Position numbers and translations under genes: made by a program. Shown in pieces: positions 21,240 to 30,204 of a stretch of 50,985 nucleotides of DNA. Positions within the stretch are counted from its first letter, which is position 1. Each line of letters begins with the position of its first letter. The notes beneath the pieces were generated by a model. It was not told where the DNA came from. It worked only from the letters and a program-made list of their open reading frames with translations, and made no database searches. The stretch comes from an uncultured Bacteroidales bacterium (GTDB lineage: Bacteria; Bacteroidota; Bacteroidia; Bacteroidales; CHK158-818): NCBI GenBank assembly GCA_949300615.1, contig CASGEW010000011.1, forward strand, positions 1 to 50,985, in the 5' to 3' direction.

Positions 21240-21671
21240 TTAATGTTTCGACTCTTCTTTGGTTTTAAAGGCCAAGGCATAGAGACGCATCTGCTTTACC
21301 ATGGACAGCAACCCGTTGGAGCGGGTGGGCGAAAGGTGCTCGGTCAACCCGATCCGGTCTATAAAATAGAGGTCGGCACCCAATATCTCGTCCGGAGTAT
21401 GGCCCGACAACACTTTTACCAGCATCGTTACCAGCCCCTTGACAATAATTGCGTCGCTATCAGCCCGGAACAGAACCTTCCCCGCTTCATAATCGGCTTG
21501 CAACCACACCCGGCTCTGACATCCCTCTATCAGGTTCGAGTCGGTCTTGTAGGCATCGTCCAGACTTTCGGCAGCATTGCCCATTTCGATAATCAGGCTG
21601 TACCGGTCCATCCAATCATCTATGGCCGAAAAATCGGCTATGAATTCATCTTGTTGTTCGTTAATTGTCAT
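21240..21671 (-). CDS. sufE: SufE family Fe-S cluster assembly protein
   Basis: SufE accepts sulfane sulfur from the cysteine desulfurase SufS and passes it to the SufBCD scaffold. The 143-residue protein has the family fold and the sulfur-accepting cysteine Cys51 in LIEGCQSRVW, followed by the conserved LFRADSDAIIVKGLV. The C-terminus includes LSPTRSNGLLSMVKQM. It begins 3 nt after the cysS stop, so the two are co-transcribed. The other suf genes are not in the window. Confidence 0.92.
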   Translation of the reverse strand: MTINEQQDEFIADFSAIDDWMDRYSLIIEMGNAAESLDDAYKTDSNLIEGCQSRVWLQADYEAGKVLFRADSDAIIVKGLVTMLVKVLSGHTPDEILGADLYFIDRIGLTEHLSPTRSNGLLSMVKQMRLYALAFKTKEESKH

Positions 21672-21674
21672 AAT

Positions 21675-23168
21675 CTATTTCAATTTCCATTCAAAGCCCT
21701 CTTTGGTATCTTTGATGTCAAAACCTATTTCCGACAGTTTGTTCCGGATAAAATCGGCGGTAGCCCAGTCTTTCTTGGCCTTGGCCTCCATCCGGATGTT
21801 CAGCAACAGCTCTACGGCTTTTTTGTAGGGTTCGGTAGCCGACGAATCGGTTGCGGCAGCCTCCTCTTTGAGCCCCAAAATATCGAACATAAATATCTTG
21901 AACGTATCTTTCAACTCTGCCAAATCGGCTGCCGAGATGGTTGCTTTCCCATCCAACAGCGCATTGATACTCTTGGAGGCTTCAAAAAGCAACGAGATGA
22001 CAATCGGGCTGTTCAAATCGTCGCACATGGCTTCGTAACATTTTTCCCGAAGCCCTTGCAACTGCACGGTAGATTCAGCCGAAGGGGTTATCTTTTGCAG
22101 GTTGGCCCAACTATCCATCAACCGTTGCAACGCCTTTTCCGAAGCTGACAGCGCCTCGCTGCTGAAATCGAGCGTACTGCGATACTGGGCCTGTAATATA
22201 AAAAAGCGGATGGTCATGGGCGAGAACGCCTGCGAGAGCAACGGATGGTTGCCGGTAAAGAACTGGTCGAGCGTAATGAAGTTACCCAGCGATTTCCCCA
22301 TCTTCTGCCCGTTGATGGTAATCATGTTGTTGTGTATCCAGTAATGCACGGTCTCCTTGCCGGTAGCGGCAACCGATTGGGCGATTTCACACTCGTGGTG
22401 AGGGAAGAGCAGGTCCATCCCGCCACCGTGTATATCGAACTCCTCTCCCAGGTATTTCGTTCCCATAGTCGAACATTCCAGGTGCCATCCGGGGAATCCG
22501 TCGCTCCACGGCGAAGGCCAACGCATGATGTGTTCGGGAGCGGCTTTTTTCCACAACGCAAAGTCGAAGCTATTCCGTTTTTCGTGTTGGCCGTCGAGTT
22601 CCCGGGTCGTATTGAGCAGCTCGTCGATATTGCGTCCGGAGAGTTTCCCGTAATGGTAGTCGCGGTTGTATTTTTCTACATCGAAATAGACCGATCCTTC
22701 GCTGACATAGGCATATCCGGCATCCAGTATCCGTTTGATGTATTCAATCTGTTCGATGATATGGCCGGAGGCATGGGGTTCTATGCTGGGCGGAAGTACG
22801 TTCAACCGCTCCATCGCCTGGTGGTAACGGTTCAGGTAGTATTGTACCACCTCCATCGGTTCCAAGGCTTCCAGACGAGCCTTTTTCGCAATCTTGTCTT
22901 CGCCCTCGTCGGCATCGTGTTCCAAATGCCCCACATCGGTTATGTTACGAACGTAACGCACTTTGTATCCTAAATGCTGCAAAAAGCGGAAGAGCAAATC
23001 GAACGTGATGGCCGGACGGGCGTGTCCCAAATGGCCATCGCCATATACCGTAGGTCCGCACACATACATACCCACACGGTCGGGGTGGATCGGTACAAAA
23101 AGTTCTTTCTTACGGTGCAACGTGTTATAGACCGTCAATTTATTCTTATAGGGATTTTCTGTTGCCAT
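21675..23168 (-). CDS. cysS: Cysteine--tRNA ligase
   Basis: Charges tRNA-Cys with cysteine. The 497-residue class I enzyme has the HIGH-type motif GHLGH (45-49), the KMSKS-type motif KMGKS (289-293), and zinc ligands Cys37, Cys232, His257 and Glu261 that make the enzyme select cysteine. The C-terminal anticodon-binding part is present. It has its own promoter at 23204-23234 and is coupled to sufE, linking two cysteine-using processes. Confidence 0.97.
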   Translation of the reverse strand: MATENPYKNKLTVYNTLHRKKELFVPIHPDRVGMYVCGPTVYGDGHLGHARPAITFDLLFRFLQHLGYKVRYVRNITDVGHLEHDADEGEDKIAKKARLEALEPMEVVQYYLNRYHQAMERLNVLPPSIEPHASGHIIEQIEYIKRILDAGYAYVSEGSVYFDVEKYNRDYHYGKLSGRNIDELLNTTRELDGQHEKRNSFDFALWKKAAPEHIMRWPSPWSDGFPGWHLECSTMGTKYLGEEFDIHGGGMDLLFPHHECEIAQSVAATGKETVHYWIHNNMITINGQKMGKSLGNFITLDQFFTGNHPLLSQAFSPMTIRFFILQAQYRSTLDFSSEALSASEKALQRLMDSWANLQKITPSAESTVQLQGLREKCYEAMCDDLNSPIVISLLFEASKSINALLDGKATISAADLAELKDTFKIFMFDILGLKEEAAATDSSATEPYKKAVELLLNIRMEAKAKKDWATADFIRNKLSEIGFDIKDTKEGFEWKLK

Positions 23169-23203
23169 CTGTTATCATTTTTACATTCTCGAAATCAGGA
23201 GCA

Positions 23204-23234
23204 CAAAGGTAACAAGTTTTTTGGTATGAACAAG
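23204..23234 (-). promoter_or_regulatory. cysS-sufE promoter
   Basis: On the minus strand CTTG (23231-23234, one mismatch), 19 nt, then a perfect TACCTTTG (23204-23211). It lies in the 77-nt gap after the PNPOx-like gene, so cysS-sufE can be expressed apart from the upstream cluster. Confidence 0.65.
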
Positions 23235-23245
23235 GTCGTCGCGAT

Positions 23246-23728
23246 TCATTCGTAACGGCGTTTGGGCCGGTTTCCGAACGATTTACAACAAATCCGGTCG
23301 GCTTTTACCTTCCAGATAGATACATTATTGACGGCTGGCACACCGTATTTGAACGATCTGCCGGTGTAGTGTTGCATGATGATGTTCAGGGCCTCTCTCT
23401 TTTCGTCGAAATCTTCTACAAAAACGGCTTCGCCATGGGCCACGATACTGTGCGATACCATACTGTAACTGCACGCTACATCGGGATGCTGGAAGATCAA
23501 CGACTCGCCGTTGTTCAGCGAGATGCACACGTGCGGATTTCGGGCAAGTATCTCCAATTTAGTGCCCGTATTTCCCGAATGGAAATAAAACGTGTTCTCC
23601 TTAAACCCGAAACACATCGGTATAACATACGGCGTTCCGTCCGGTTGCGACATACCCAAAAAACAGATTTTACTGTTGGCAATGGTCTCTTCGATGATCT
23701 GCTGATCGGTTACAACGAATGTTTTCAT
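23246..23728 (-). CDS. Pyridoxamine 5'-phosphate oxidase-like flavin-binding protein
   Basis: A 160-residue split-barrel protein. The start (VVTDQQIIEETIANSKICFL) and the strand pattern with GMSQPDGTPYVIPMCFGFKE, FYFHSGNTGTKLEIL and VCISLNNGE are those of the PNPOx-like/NimA-like group, which bind FMN or heme. The residue set needed for true PdxH activity is not evident, so substrate and reaction are unknown; nitroimidazole reductases (Nim) are one branch. It is 5 nt from the DUF3467 gene and part of the tcdA cluster. Confidence 0.8.
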   Translation of the reverse strand: MKTFVVTDQQIIEETIANSKICFLGMSQPDGTPYVIPMCFGFKENTFYFHSGNTGTKLEILARNPHVCISLNNGESLIFQHPDVACSYSMVSHSIVAHGEAVFVEDFDEKREALNIIMQHYTGRSFKYGVPAVNNVSIWKVKADRICCKSFGNRPKRRYE

Positions 23729-23733
23729 ATTTT

Positions 23734-24036
23734 TTACGCGTTTCCTTTGGGCCCGAAAAAGGGAGGAACCAGCGGGTTCCGGTTCTCCTGAATGGGGCCG
23801 AACATTGATTCATATTTGTCGATAGAGTCTTTTAACACCGCCAACAGCCGTTTGGCATTTTCGGGGGTCAGTATTACCCGCGATTTTACCGGAGCCTTGG
23901 GCATCCCCGGAACGATGCGGGCAAAATCCAAGACAAAGTCCGATTGCGAATGGGCCACGAATACCAGGTTGGCATAAGAGCCTTGTGCCATTTCGGGCGA
24001 GATCTCTACCTGTATCTCTTGTTGTTTGTTATCCAT
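23734..24036 (-). CDS. DUF3467 family protein
   Basis: A 100-residue cytosolic protein of the DUF3467 family, common in Bacteroidota. It shows the family pattern: QVEISPEMAQGSYANLVFVA, then HSQSDFVLDFARIVPGMP, KAPVKSRVILTPENAKRLL and a short helix before the glycine/proline-rich tail NPLVPPFFGPKG. The fold resembles viral-type or phage-shock small beta domains only in my impression; no function is established. It lies between nigD-like (17 nt) and PNPOx-like (5 nt) genes. Confidence 0.85.
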   Translation of the reverse strand: MDNKQQEIQVEISPEMAQGSYANLVFVAHSQSDFVLDFARIVPGMPKAPVKSRVILTPENAKRLLAVLKDSIDKYESMFGPIQENRNPLVPPFFGPKGNA

Positions 24037-24053
24037 TATATGCTGTTTTTAAG

Positions 24054-24701
24054 TTATTCCAAAGGAAAAATAAAACTCTTCTCTCCGTAGTTGGAGCTGT
24101 TCAACCGGACGGAGATCACCCGGTAATTTGCCTTTTGCCGTTCAATACTGTACGAAAAATAATCCGAGTCGAGATAGCCCGGCAAGTCTCCCCGTTTATC
24201 ATGCCTCAGCTCCATCTTCAACGTATCGTTCGATATTTCAGGTATATAAAACAGCCCTACCGTGTGAGAGCAGCTGTTTACATCGAGGCTCAAACGAATA
24301 TTGACAAAATCGCCCTCCTGCCAAATGCTGGTCAGGACAAGGGGGTCATCGGGCATCCGGCTCAACTCCTGCTCCGTGATGGCGTACGCCGAATCGCAAT
24401 ATATCCGGGCATAGCTGTTTATTTTTATCTCCCGGCGTTTTTCTCCTGCGGCATCGTCTCCGGCATATTCGTACAGCAACAGGCAGCGATCGTCGTCCGA
24501 CAACAGGGAAAGTGCCGCCAACCGGCTCTCGGGGATCAACGCCACACCGTTATCCAATACAAACTGCGGCTCCGGCATGGTTTTGAAGGTAGCCAGATCC
24601 ATCTGGTACTCCCAATCGTTGTACGGGAACTCCTCTTCGCACCCGCCCCACAGGAGCGAGAGCAACAACACCACTACCGAAACAACCCTCACCCGTCTCA
24701 T
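24054..24701 (-). CDS. NigD-like lipoprotein
   Basis: A 215-residue predicted lipoprotein: hydrophobic signal VVSVVVLLLSLLWGGC with Cys at the lipobox (about residue 21). The body follows the NigD-like family: QFVLDNGVALIPES, a central strand block with DDPLVLTSIWQEGDFVNIRL, and the C-terminal DTLKMELRHDKRGDLPGYLD. NigD is named from a Bacteroides bacteriocin cluster, but its role is unclear. A GTG at 24707 would add two residues; the ATG at 24701 is preferred. It lies 12 nt after lolD. Confidence 0.8.
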   Translation of the reverse strand: MRRVRVVSVVVLLLSLLWGGCEEEFPYNDWEYQMDLATFKTMPEPQFVLDNGVALIPESRLAALSLLSDDDRCLLLYEYAGDDAAGEKRREIKINSYARIYCDSAYAITEQELSRMPDDPLVLTSIWQEGDFVNIRLSLDVNSCSHTVGLFYIPEISNDTLKMELRHDKRGDLPGYLDSDYFSYSIERQKANYRVISVRLNSSNYGEKSFIFPLE

Positions 24702-24713
24702 CTTCACCTCGTG

Positions 24714-25364
24714 CTACAAAATGACACCGTCTTTCATGTGAATCACCCGATCGGTCGTCCGGGAGAGCGACTCATCGTGAGTAACGATGACAAACGTCTG
24801 GTTAAATTCGTTCCTCAAATCGAAAAACAGCTGGTGCAATTCCAGTTTGTTTTGGGTATCGAGGCTTCCCGACGGCTCGTCGGCAAGGACAACTGCCGGT
24901 CGGTTGATCAATGCCCGGGCAACGGCGATGCGCTGCTTCTCGCCTCCCGACAACTGAGCCGGTTTATGGTTTTCCCGGTCGGACAATTTCAGAAAAGAGA
25001 GTATCTCTTTGGCCCGTTTTTCAGCAACAGTCAGTTTCTCTTTGGCGATAAGGGCCGGAATCATCACATTCTCCAATGCCGAGAACTCCGGTAACAGCTG
25101 GTGGAATTGGAACACGAACCCGATATTCTTATTCCGGAAGAGCGACACCTCCTTTTCCGAGAGGCAGGTAACATCCACCCGGTCGTACAACACCTCTCCG
25201 GAATCGGGCTTGTCGAGCGTCCCGACAATCTGCAACAGAGTGGTCTTTCCGGCTCCGCTCGCCCCGACAATGGAGACGATCTCGCCCCGGTTAATCGTGG
25301 TAGATACCTCTTTGAGCACCTGCAAGGGGCCAAAACTTTTACAAATATTCTTTATTTCAATCAT
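24714..25364 (-). CDS. lolD: LolD-type ABC transporter ATP-binding protein
   Basis: The ATPase of the LolCDE system, which extracts lipoproteins from the inner membrane (MacB/FtsE-type relatives are the alternative). The 216-residue protein has Walker [10 protein letters not shown] (34-42), the Q-loop in [19 protein letters not shown], the signature [15 protein letters not shown], Walker [13 protein letters not shown] and the H-loop in VIVTHDE. The start is the ATG at 25364, overlapping the tcdA stop (ATGA). No membrane partner LolC/E is adjacent; a lipoprotein gene follows directly. Confidence 0.85.
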   Translation of the reverse strand: MIEIKNICKSFGPLQVLKEVSTTINRGEIVSIVGASGAGKTTLLQIVGTLDKPDSGEVLYDRVDVTCLSEKEVSLFRNKNIGFVFQFHQLLPEFSALENVMIPALIAKEKLTVAEKRAKEILSFLKLSDRENHKPAQLSGGEKQRIAVARALINRPAVVLADEPSGSLDTQNKLELHQLFFDLRNEFNQTFVIVTHDESLSRTTDRVIHMKDGVIL

Positions 25365-26080
25365 ACTCCGGATAATTTTTGAATGACATGAGCGGCTAAA
25401 AAACAACCGAACAGGGGAGGGAGATACGAGATGGTACCCACGGTCGATTTTTTGTTCCGTTCATCGTCCGTAACAATAATGGCTTCGCGTTTTACCTGTT
25501 CTGTGGAAAAGACCACCTTGACCCCGCTGTTGATTCCCCGCTTCTGCAACTGCTTACGCACGGCCTTGGCCAACGAGCAATGGTAGGTTTTGGAGATGTC
25601 GGCATATTGAATCTTTGTCGGGTCGATCCTACCTCCGGCACCCATCGACGAGATGATCTGCTGTTTCAACCGCTTGGCCGTACAGATCAGCGCCACCTTG
25701 GGAGCCAACGTATCAATGGCATCTACAATGTAATCGAAACGGGATTGGGTCAACAGACGGGTAATCTCCTCCTCATCGAGAAACAGTTTGAGCGCCTGCA
25801 ACCGGAGCTGCGGGTTGATCTCTTTGAGGCGGGAGGCCAAGACCTCTACCTTGTCCCGACCGACCGTACCGTGCAAGGCAATCAACTGCCGATTGATGTT
25901 GGAGAGCGAAACCGAATCGGCATCCACAATCGTCAAATTCCCGACACCGGCCCGGACAAGCATCTCGGCGGCGTAACCGCCGACGCCCCCCACTCCGGCA
26001 ACCAGCACCGACGCCTGTTGGAGCCGCCCCATCTTTTCTTCGCCCAACAGTTGTACCGTCCGACTCAGCCATGCTTCCAT
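25361..26080 (-). CDS. tcdA: tRNA threonylcarbamoyladenosine dehydratase (ThiF/E1-like)
   Basis: Catalyses ATP-dependent cyclisation of t6A37 to ct6A in tRNAs that read ANN codons. The 239-residue protein has the adenylate-binding Rossmann motif [20 protein letters not shown] (27-46), then [13 protein letters not shown], the arginine-containing [11 protein letters not shown] and [11 protein letters not shown]-type sequence [11 protein letters not shown]. The C-terminal SYLPPLFG segment is typical of TcdA/CsdL. It heads the minus-strand cluster; a weak TATCTTCG (26102-26109) is the best -7 candidate. Confidence 0.92.
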   Translation of the reverse strand: MEAWLSRTVQLLGEEKMGRLQQASVLVAGVGGVGGYAAEMLVRAGVGNLTIVDADSVSLSNINRQLIALHGTVGRDKVEVLASRLKEINPQLRLQALKLFLDEEEITRLLTQSRFDYIVDAIDTLAPKVALICTAKRLKQQIISSMGAGGRIDPTKIQYADISKTYHCSLAKAVRKQLQKRGINSGVKVVFSTEQVKREAIIVTDDERNKKSTVGTISYLPPLFGCFLAAHVIQKLSGV

Positions 26081-26229
26081 TTGCTACATCTTTTTGAATG
26101 ACGAAGATACGGTTTTCTTCTCTTTATCGGGAAGTTTTACCTGAAATTTTTCAGCTTTCGCGGCAGATATTTTACACTTCGTAAAGAACTTTTGCATAAA
26201 GGCATTTAGGGATAATTAGGAGCTATTGG

Positions 26230-26260
26230 GTTGTTTGCGACGGACAAACGACGATATTTG
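26230..26260 (+). promoter_or_regulatory. Promoter with possible operator for the cysteine-rich protein
   Basis: GTTG (26230-26233), 19 nt, then GATATTTG (26253-26260), each with one mismatch to the consensus. The spacer contains GTTTG (26233-26237) and CAAAC (26245-26249), a 5-bp inverted repeat with 7 nt between, in the right place for a repressor. Confidence 0.4.
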
Positions 26261-26285
26261 CAAGGTAACTCAAAAAGAATGACAG

Positions 26286-26510
26286 ATGAAAAAAGGATTA
26301 TTTTTCATGTGCATGGTCCTCGCCGGCATTACCGCTACCGGGGCCATCGCCCAGACAGAAAAGAGAGAGAAAGCAAAAAGCGAATGTTGCACGCCCAAAT
26401 CGACCTGCAAAAAACAGGCAGACTGTCCGGATAAAAAAAGGAAAGATTGCGATTGTCCCCAAAAAGCGTGTGTCAAACCTGCGCAAAAAAATCCGTCTAA
26501 AAACCAATAG
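26286..26510 (+). CDS. Small cysteine-rich exported protein
   Basis: A 74-residue protein of unknown function. Residues 1-22 form a signal peptide (two lysines, hydrophobic core, GAIA before the cut), leaving a 52-residue mature protein that begins with glutamine. The mature part has seven cysteines (34, 35, 41, 47, 55, 57, 62) among many lysines: CC, then C, C, then CDC, then C. There are no aromatic residues after the signal. It could bind metal or be disulfide-bonded in the periplasm; the odd number of cysteines leaves one free. The gene stands alone with its own promoter and terminator. Confidence 0.75.
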   Translation: MKKGLFFMCMVLAGITATGAIAQTEKREKAKSECCTPKSTCKKQADCPDKKRKDCDCPQKACVKPAQKNPSKNQ

Positions 26511-26525
26511 ACACAGGCCAAAACA

Positions 26526-26557
26526 AAAAGCCGAAGAAAATCATCTTCGGCTTTTTC
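26526..26557. terminator. Bidirectional terminator
   Basis: Stem of 13 bp (26526-26538 with 26545-26557; core GCCGAAGA/TCTTCGGC) with A run on one side and T run on the other. It serves the cysteine-rich protein gene (plus) and the WbsX-like gene (minus, ending at 26574). Confidence 0.9.
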
Positions 26558-26573
26558 TATGTTCGTATCTTGG

Positions 26574-27755
26574 CTATTCCTGCTCCTTAAATACTTTCTT
26601 GACCGCCTCCAAATAACCGTATCCAAATACATTGCACGGCATCAGGTAACTGGTTTCGGTCCACTCGTTCCAGCTGTTGATGGTAACCAGCGGAGCCTGG
26701 TCGGGATGGCGATCAACATAATCGCGGGCCATGCGCAACGCCTTCTCGAAATTCTCCGGCGTATTGTTCTTGACCACTGCACTGCGAACCGTACGGGGGC
26801 TGTTGTCCCACCCTACGCTGATATGCGGATAATATACCAGGTCGAATACCGAATCAATCCGCGCCCACTCCCGTTGAACCTGTTCCATGATTTTCATATA
26901 CTCTTCGTCCACATTGGCAAAATGGGCAAACTGGTAATGTGTCGCGCTGGTGAAGCCCAATTTCTTTACAAAATCGTTCTCCGGGTTCTGGGTTTTACTA
27001 CCATCGAAGCCACTGTAATTGACGTTGATGCTCCACATGGTCAGTTGCAGCTCCAATCCCGGGAATCCGGCCCGCTTCACCTCCTCCTTAAACCATTTCA
27101 ACGCATCGGCCGTCTGCTCTATGCCTCCCAGCCCGGCAATCAGCTGGGGAATATCGTATATCATAAAAACCGGCTTCCCGTCGATTTTATAATATTGCGG
27201 ATGTTTAAAGTATTTTTCGATATTGCGCTTGCAAATTTTTTCAAATTCATCGCGGTCCACCTTTCCCGTCCAAATGACGTTATCCTCATTGAATTGAGCC
27301 AAACGGGTATCCCAAAGGTTCAACACATCGTGGTTGGCCCACATCAGATAAAACTTCATCTTATCAACGTTGTCGGCTTTCAGGAATCCGTTGTTCAGAG
27401 TGGTCTCCATAAACGGGCGACCGTCGAACCAGTACCAGTCGAAAATAAAGACATTGACGCCATGGCGGGTAGCCTGTTCTATCTCCATCGACATGACAGC
27501 GGGATCCGCCTCGTTGATATAGCCCCACAAGGGTTTGCGGTTCCAATAGTGTCCCGGATTGCGTTGCTGCATGGTCATCACGGTCTCCCATTCGCCGATA
27601 CCCATGGGCCAGAAAGGCCTCAACCGGGGATCGTCCGAAGCATAGGCCGGATACAAAAAGGCCGCTACATCGTACTGTTTCTTTTCTTTTTGTGCAAAGA
27701 GAGTCAGACAACAAAGGAAAGTAACCAATGCTGTACACAATCGTAATTTCATCAT
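26574..27755 (-). CDS. Secreted WbsX-like (GH99-like) glycan-active protein
   Basis: A 393-residue protein with a signal peptide (cut predicted between Ala21 and Gln22). The body follows the glycosyltransferase WbsX/GH99-like family: YDVAAFLYPAYASDDPRLRP at the start, PLWGYINEADPAVMSMEIEQ, GVNVFIFDWYWFDGRPFMET, and the end motif TINSWNEWTETSYLMP. The tryptophan-rich core and the late glutamates suggest a glycosidase-like barrel; family members act on mannose-type or O-antigen glycans, but the substrate here is unknown. It follows the antiporter gene by 34 nt on the same strand and may be co-transcribed. Confidence 0.8.
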   Translation of the reverse strand: MMKLRLCTALVTFLCCLTLFAQKEKKQYDVAAFLYPAYASDDPRLRPFWPMGIGEWETVMTMQQRNPGHYWNRKPLWGYINEADPAVMSMEIEQATRHGVNVFIFDWYWFDGRPFMETTLNNGFLKADNVDKMKFYLMWANHDVLNLWDTRLAQFNEDNVIWTGKVDRDEFEKICKRNIEKYFKHPQYYKIDGKPVFMIYDIPQLIAGLGGIEQTADALKWFKEEVKRAGFPGLELQLTMWSINVNYSGFDGSKTQNPENDFVKKLGFTSATHYQFAHFANVDEEYMKIMEQVQREWARIDSVFDLVYYPHISVGWDNSPRTVRSAVVKNNTPENFEKALRMARDYVDRHPDQAPLVTINSWNEWTETSYLMPCNVFGYGYLEAVKKVFKEQE

Positions 27756-27789
27756 GGCAAACTCAATTTACTAAGGTGGCTAAAACAAT

Positions 27790-29982
27790 TTATTTTCTGA
27801 GATTCTTGTAATCTTTATTCTTCTCAAACGGCCACTTCAACCATTTGAGGTATTTCCGTATCCGGATGCTTCCGGTATAGTCATGTTGTATATCCATCGA
27901 CATGGGATCGCTGAAAAATACCGCATCAATGTGCGATCCGAACTGTTCGGGATAGACCAGCAACAGGTTGTTATCGGCAAAATAGCGCGACAGTTGTACC
28001 GGCAAATTGTCAAACTCCGAATTGTACGAAATAGAGGTGTGGCGTGCACTTACCACCACAAAAAGGTCGTCGGGCAGCACCACGTTGGTAAGCATCAGCA
28101 AATCTTCCCACCTATCAAGAATCTCAAACTCATTGCGAATACGGTAGTTTCCCTTGATAAGTACCAAGCGGATACGTTTCAAGGTTTCAATCGGGGCGTA
28201 GAAAATGGCCCGGCATCCCACCTGTTTGGCGATATTGGCGATACGGTCCACCCACTTTACAAACCCGGTTTCATATTCAGCCTTTTCCGGGACGGCAATC
28301 ACGATACGGGTAAAGGTCCCCGCCGGGATAACACATTTGGAGATGAATACCATCTTGTTGGTACCTTTCAGCAAGGCCTCAGTCTTGGTTCCGAAGAAGG
28401 TATCCACGATGTTGGTTTTATGGTGTAACCCGATGACAATCTCCGAAATACCTTTTTCCTTGATGGTATGCAAAATACCGCTGGCAATATTCAAATCATA
28501 GCGGGAGATGGTCTCTATCGGGTTATCGGTAGCCGAAGCCACTTCGGCAGCTTTGCCCAGAGCATATTTCGCACTGTAATTTTTATCGTTCTCGTTCTTG
28601 TTGTCATCCGTTACAAACAAGGCATACAGGGGAACTTTCTTTTTGGGTTTCTTCAACAGCAAGGCCAAATTGACCAGGTTTTCTATGGTCGAGGGATTGG
28701 CCACCGGAATCAGTATCCGCTCTTCATCGGTATCGACCGTGTTGTTTTTCTCCTGGTTCTTCTGTTGGGTAACCAACTCCCTTGCAGCCTTCTCGGTAAC
28801 AAACGAACTGATGGTACACGTTACCAATATCATGATAATGGTACCGTTCAACACATCGTCGTTCAACAACCGAATGGGAAGCCCCGACTCATCCGTCCCG
28901 ATAATGATTGCATGACCAATCAACACGGCGGCCAACGTAGCAGCCGCCTGTCCGTTGCTGAGCCCGAAGATCATATTCCGATCTACCTTGGGCAACCGGA
29001 AGGTCTTCTGTGTCATCCAGGCGGCTATCCATTTGGAGATCGTCGCCACAATAGACATATTGGCAGCCACGATCAATGCCTGCTGGCTACTGAACAACAC
29101 CTTCAAGTCGATAAGCATCCCTACCCCGATCAGAAAATAGGGAATAAACAGCGCATTCCCCACAAACTCTATCCGGTTCATCAACGGAGAGACCGCCGGG
29201 ATAAACCGATTCAAGACAACCCCGGCCAGAAACGCACCGATAATGCCCTCCAATCCGGCCAGCTCCGCCAAGAACGAAGCACAAAAGACCAATGCCAGAA
29301 TAAAAATGTATTGGGCGACATTATCGTCGTATTTTTTCAAGAACCACCGGGTAATGCGGGGATAGGCAAAAATAACGAAAGCACAATAGACCGATATGGA
29401 GATAAACAGCCGAATCCAAAACAGCTCGTTGATCTGCCCGTGATACATCCCCGTAATCACCGCCAAGATAAGCAATGCCAGAAAAACGGTGATGATAGTT
29501 CCGGCTATCGTAATGGTTACAGAGGTAGTACGCGAAATACCATACCGACTGACAATCGGATACGCCACCAATGTATGGGAGGCATACATACTGGCCAACA
29601 GCACCGAAGTAACCAGCGAGAAATGGAGCATATAATAACTGATAACCGTCCCCAGGAGCATCGGTACCAGAAAGGTATATATCCCGAAGGTGATGCCTTT
29701 CGCCTTGTTTTTCTTAAAATCATTGATGTCCATTTCCAACCCGGCCAGGAACATCAAATAGAGCAACCCCACCTTCCCGAAGATTTCAAAGCTGTTATCC
29801 CGCAAGACAAGGCCCAAACCGTTGGGCCCCACCAACATCCCTGCAATAATCAACCCGATGATGTGCGGGATACGCAATTTATTCAACAACAACGGGGCCA
29901 ACAAAATGATGGTCAATACGATGAAAAAAATCAACACCGGATTGGTAAACGGAATGGAGGGTAATATGGCGAGTAAATTCAT
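27790..29982 (-). CDS. CPA2-family cation:proton antiporter with C-terminal UspA-like region
   Basis: An inner-membrane Na+ or K+/H+ antiporter of the Kef/CPA2 type. The N-terminal half (about 1-385) has about twelve membrane segments. Family motifs include PHIIGLIIAGMLVGPNGLGL, FLAGLEMDINDFKKNKAKGI and GLEGIIGAFLAGVVLNRF. The C-terminal half (about 410-730) is soluble and resembles two UspA-like domains (ERILIPVANPSTIENLVNLA) rather than the TrkA-N domain of KefC, a common layout in Bacteroidota. A perfect -7 box (CAAAAATA complement, 30022-30029) lies 40 nt upstream. Confidence 0.9.
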   Translation of the reverse strand: MNLLAILPSIPFTNPVLIFFIVLTIILLAPLLLNKLRIPHIIGLIIAGMLVGPNGLGLVLRDNSFEIFGKVGLLYLMFLAGLEMDINDFKKNKAKGITFGIYTFLVPMLLGTVISYYMLHFSLVTSVLLASMYASHTLVAYPIVSRYGISRTTSVTITIAGTIITVFLALLILAVITGMYHGQINELFWIRLFISISVYCAFVIFAYPRITRWFLKKYDDNVAQYIFILALVFCASFLAELAGLEGIIGAFLAGVVLNRFIPAVSPLMNRIEFVGNALFIPYFLIGVGMLIDLKVLFSSQQALIVAANMSIVATISKWIAAWMTQKTFRLPKVDRNMIFGLSNGQAAATLAAVLIGHAIIIGTDESGLPIRLLNDDVLNGTIIMILVTCTISSFVTEKAARELVTQQKNQEKNNTVDTDEERILIPVANPSTIENLVNLALLLKKPKKKVPLYALFVTDDNKNENDKNYSAKYALGKAAEVASATDNPIETISRYDLNIASGILHTIKEKGISEIVIGLHHKTNIVDTFFGTKTEALLKGTNKMVFISKCVIPAGTFTRIVIAVPEKAEYETGFVKWVDRIANIAKQVGCRAIFYAPIETLKRIRLVLIKGNYRIRNEFEILDRWEDLLMLTNVVLPDDLFVVVSARHTSISYNSEFDNLPVQLSRYFADNNLLLVYPEQFGSHIDAVFFSDPMSMDIQHDYTGSIRIRKYLKWLKWPFEKNKDYKNLRK

Positions 29983-30021
29983 GTCTTCTATTTAAAATAA
30001 GGGTTATCCTTCTCCTGTTTG

Positions 30022-30029
30022 CAAAAATA
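30022..30029 (-). promoter_or_regulatory. -7 box of the antiporter gene
   Basis: TATTTTTG on the minus strand, a perfect TAnnTTTG, 40 nt before the antiporter start. The -33 region is only T-rich, with no exact TTTG at 19-21 nt. The rest of the 222-nt gap (29983-30204) shows no gene. Confidence 0.5.
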
Positions 30030-30204
30030 GCAAAAAATAACCGTCAAAAAGCACGGGATGTTTCTTTTTTTAAGAATCTTTTCCATCTCGGGAGTTATCC
30101 CCCTACAAGCTATTCAAAAACCCGTCCGTTTTTATCCCGCCCGTTTAAGCCTTTTTCCGTGTATATCCAGGAATCCCGGCATTTTATTTTCGTCCAGACA
30201 CCGT

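Noticed and set aside
21234-22148. 304-residue plus-strand frame
   Set aside because: It covers sufE and cysS in antisense and lacks domains.
23985-25094. 369-residue plus-strand frame
   Set aside because: Antisense to nigD-like and lolD, both of which have clear motifs.
26559-27746. 395-residue plus-strand frame
   Set aside because: It mirrors the WbsX-like gene on the other strand and has no family features.
28468-29964. 498-residue plus-strand frame
   Set aside because: It is antisense to the antiporter; the Gln/Arg/His-rich composition is that of a shadow frame.
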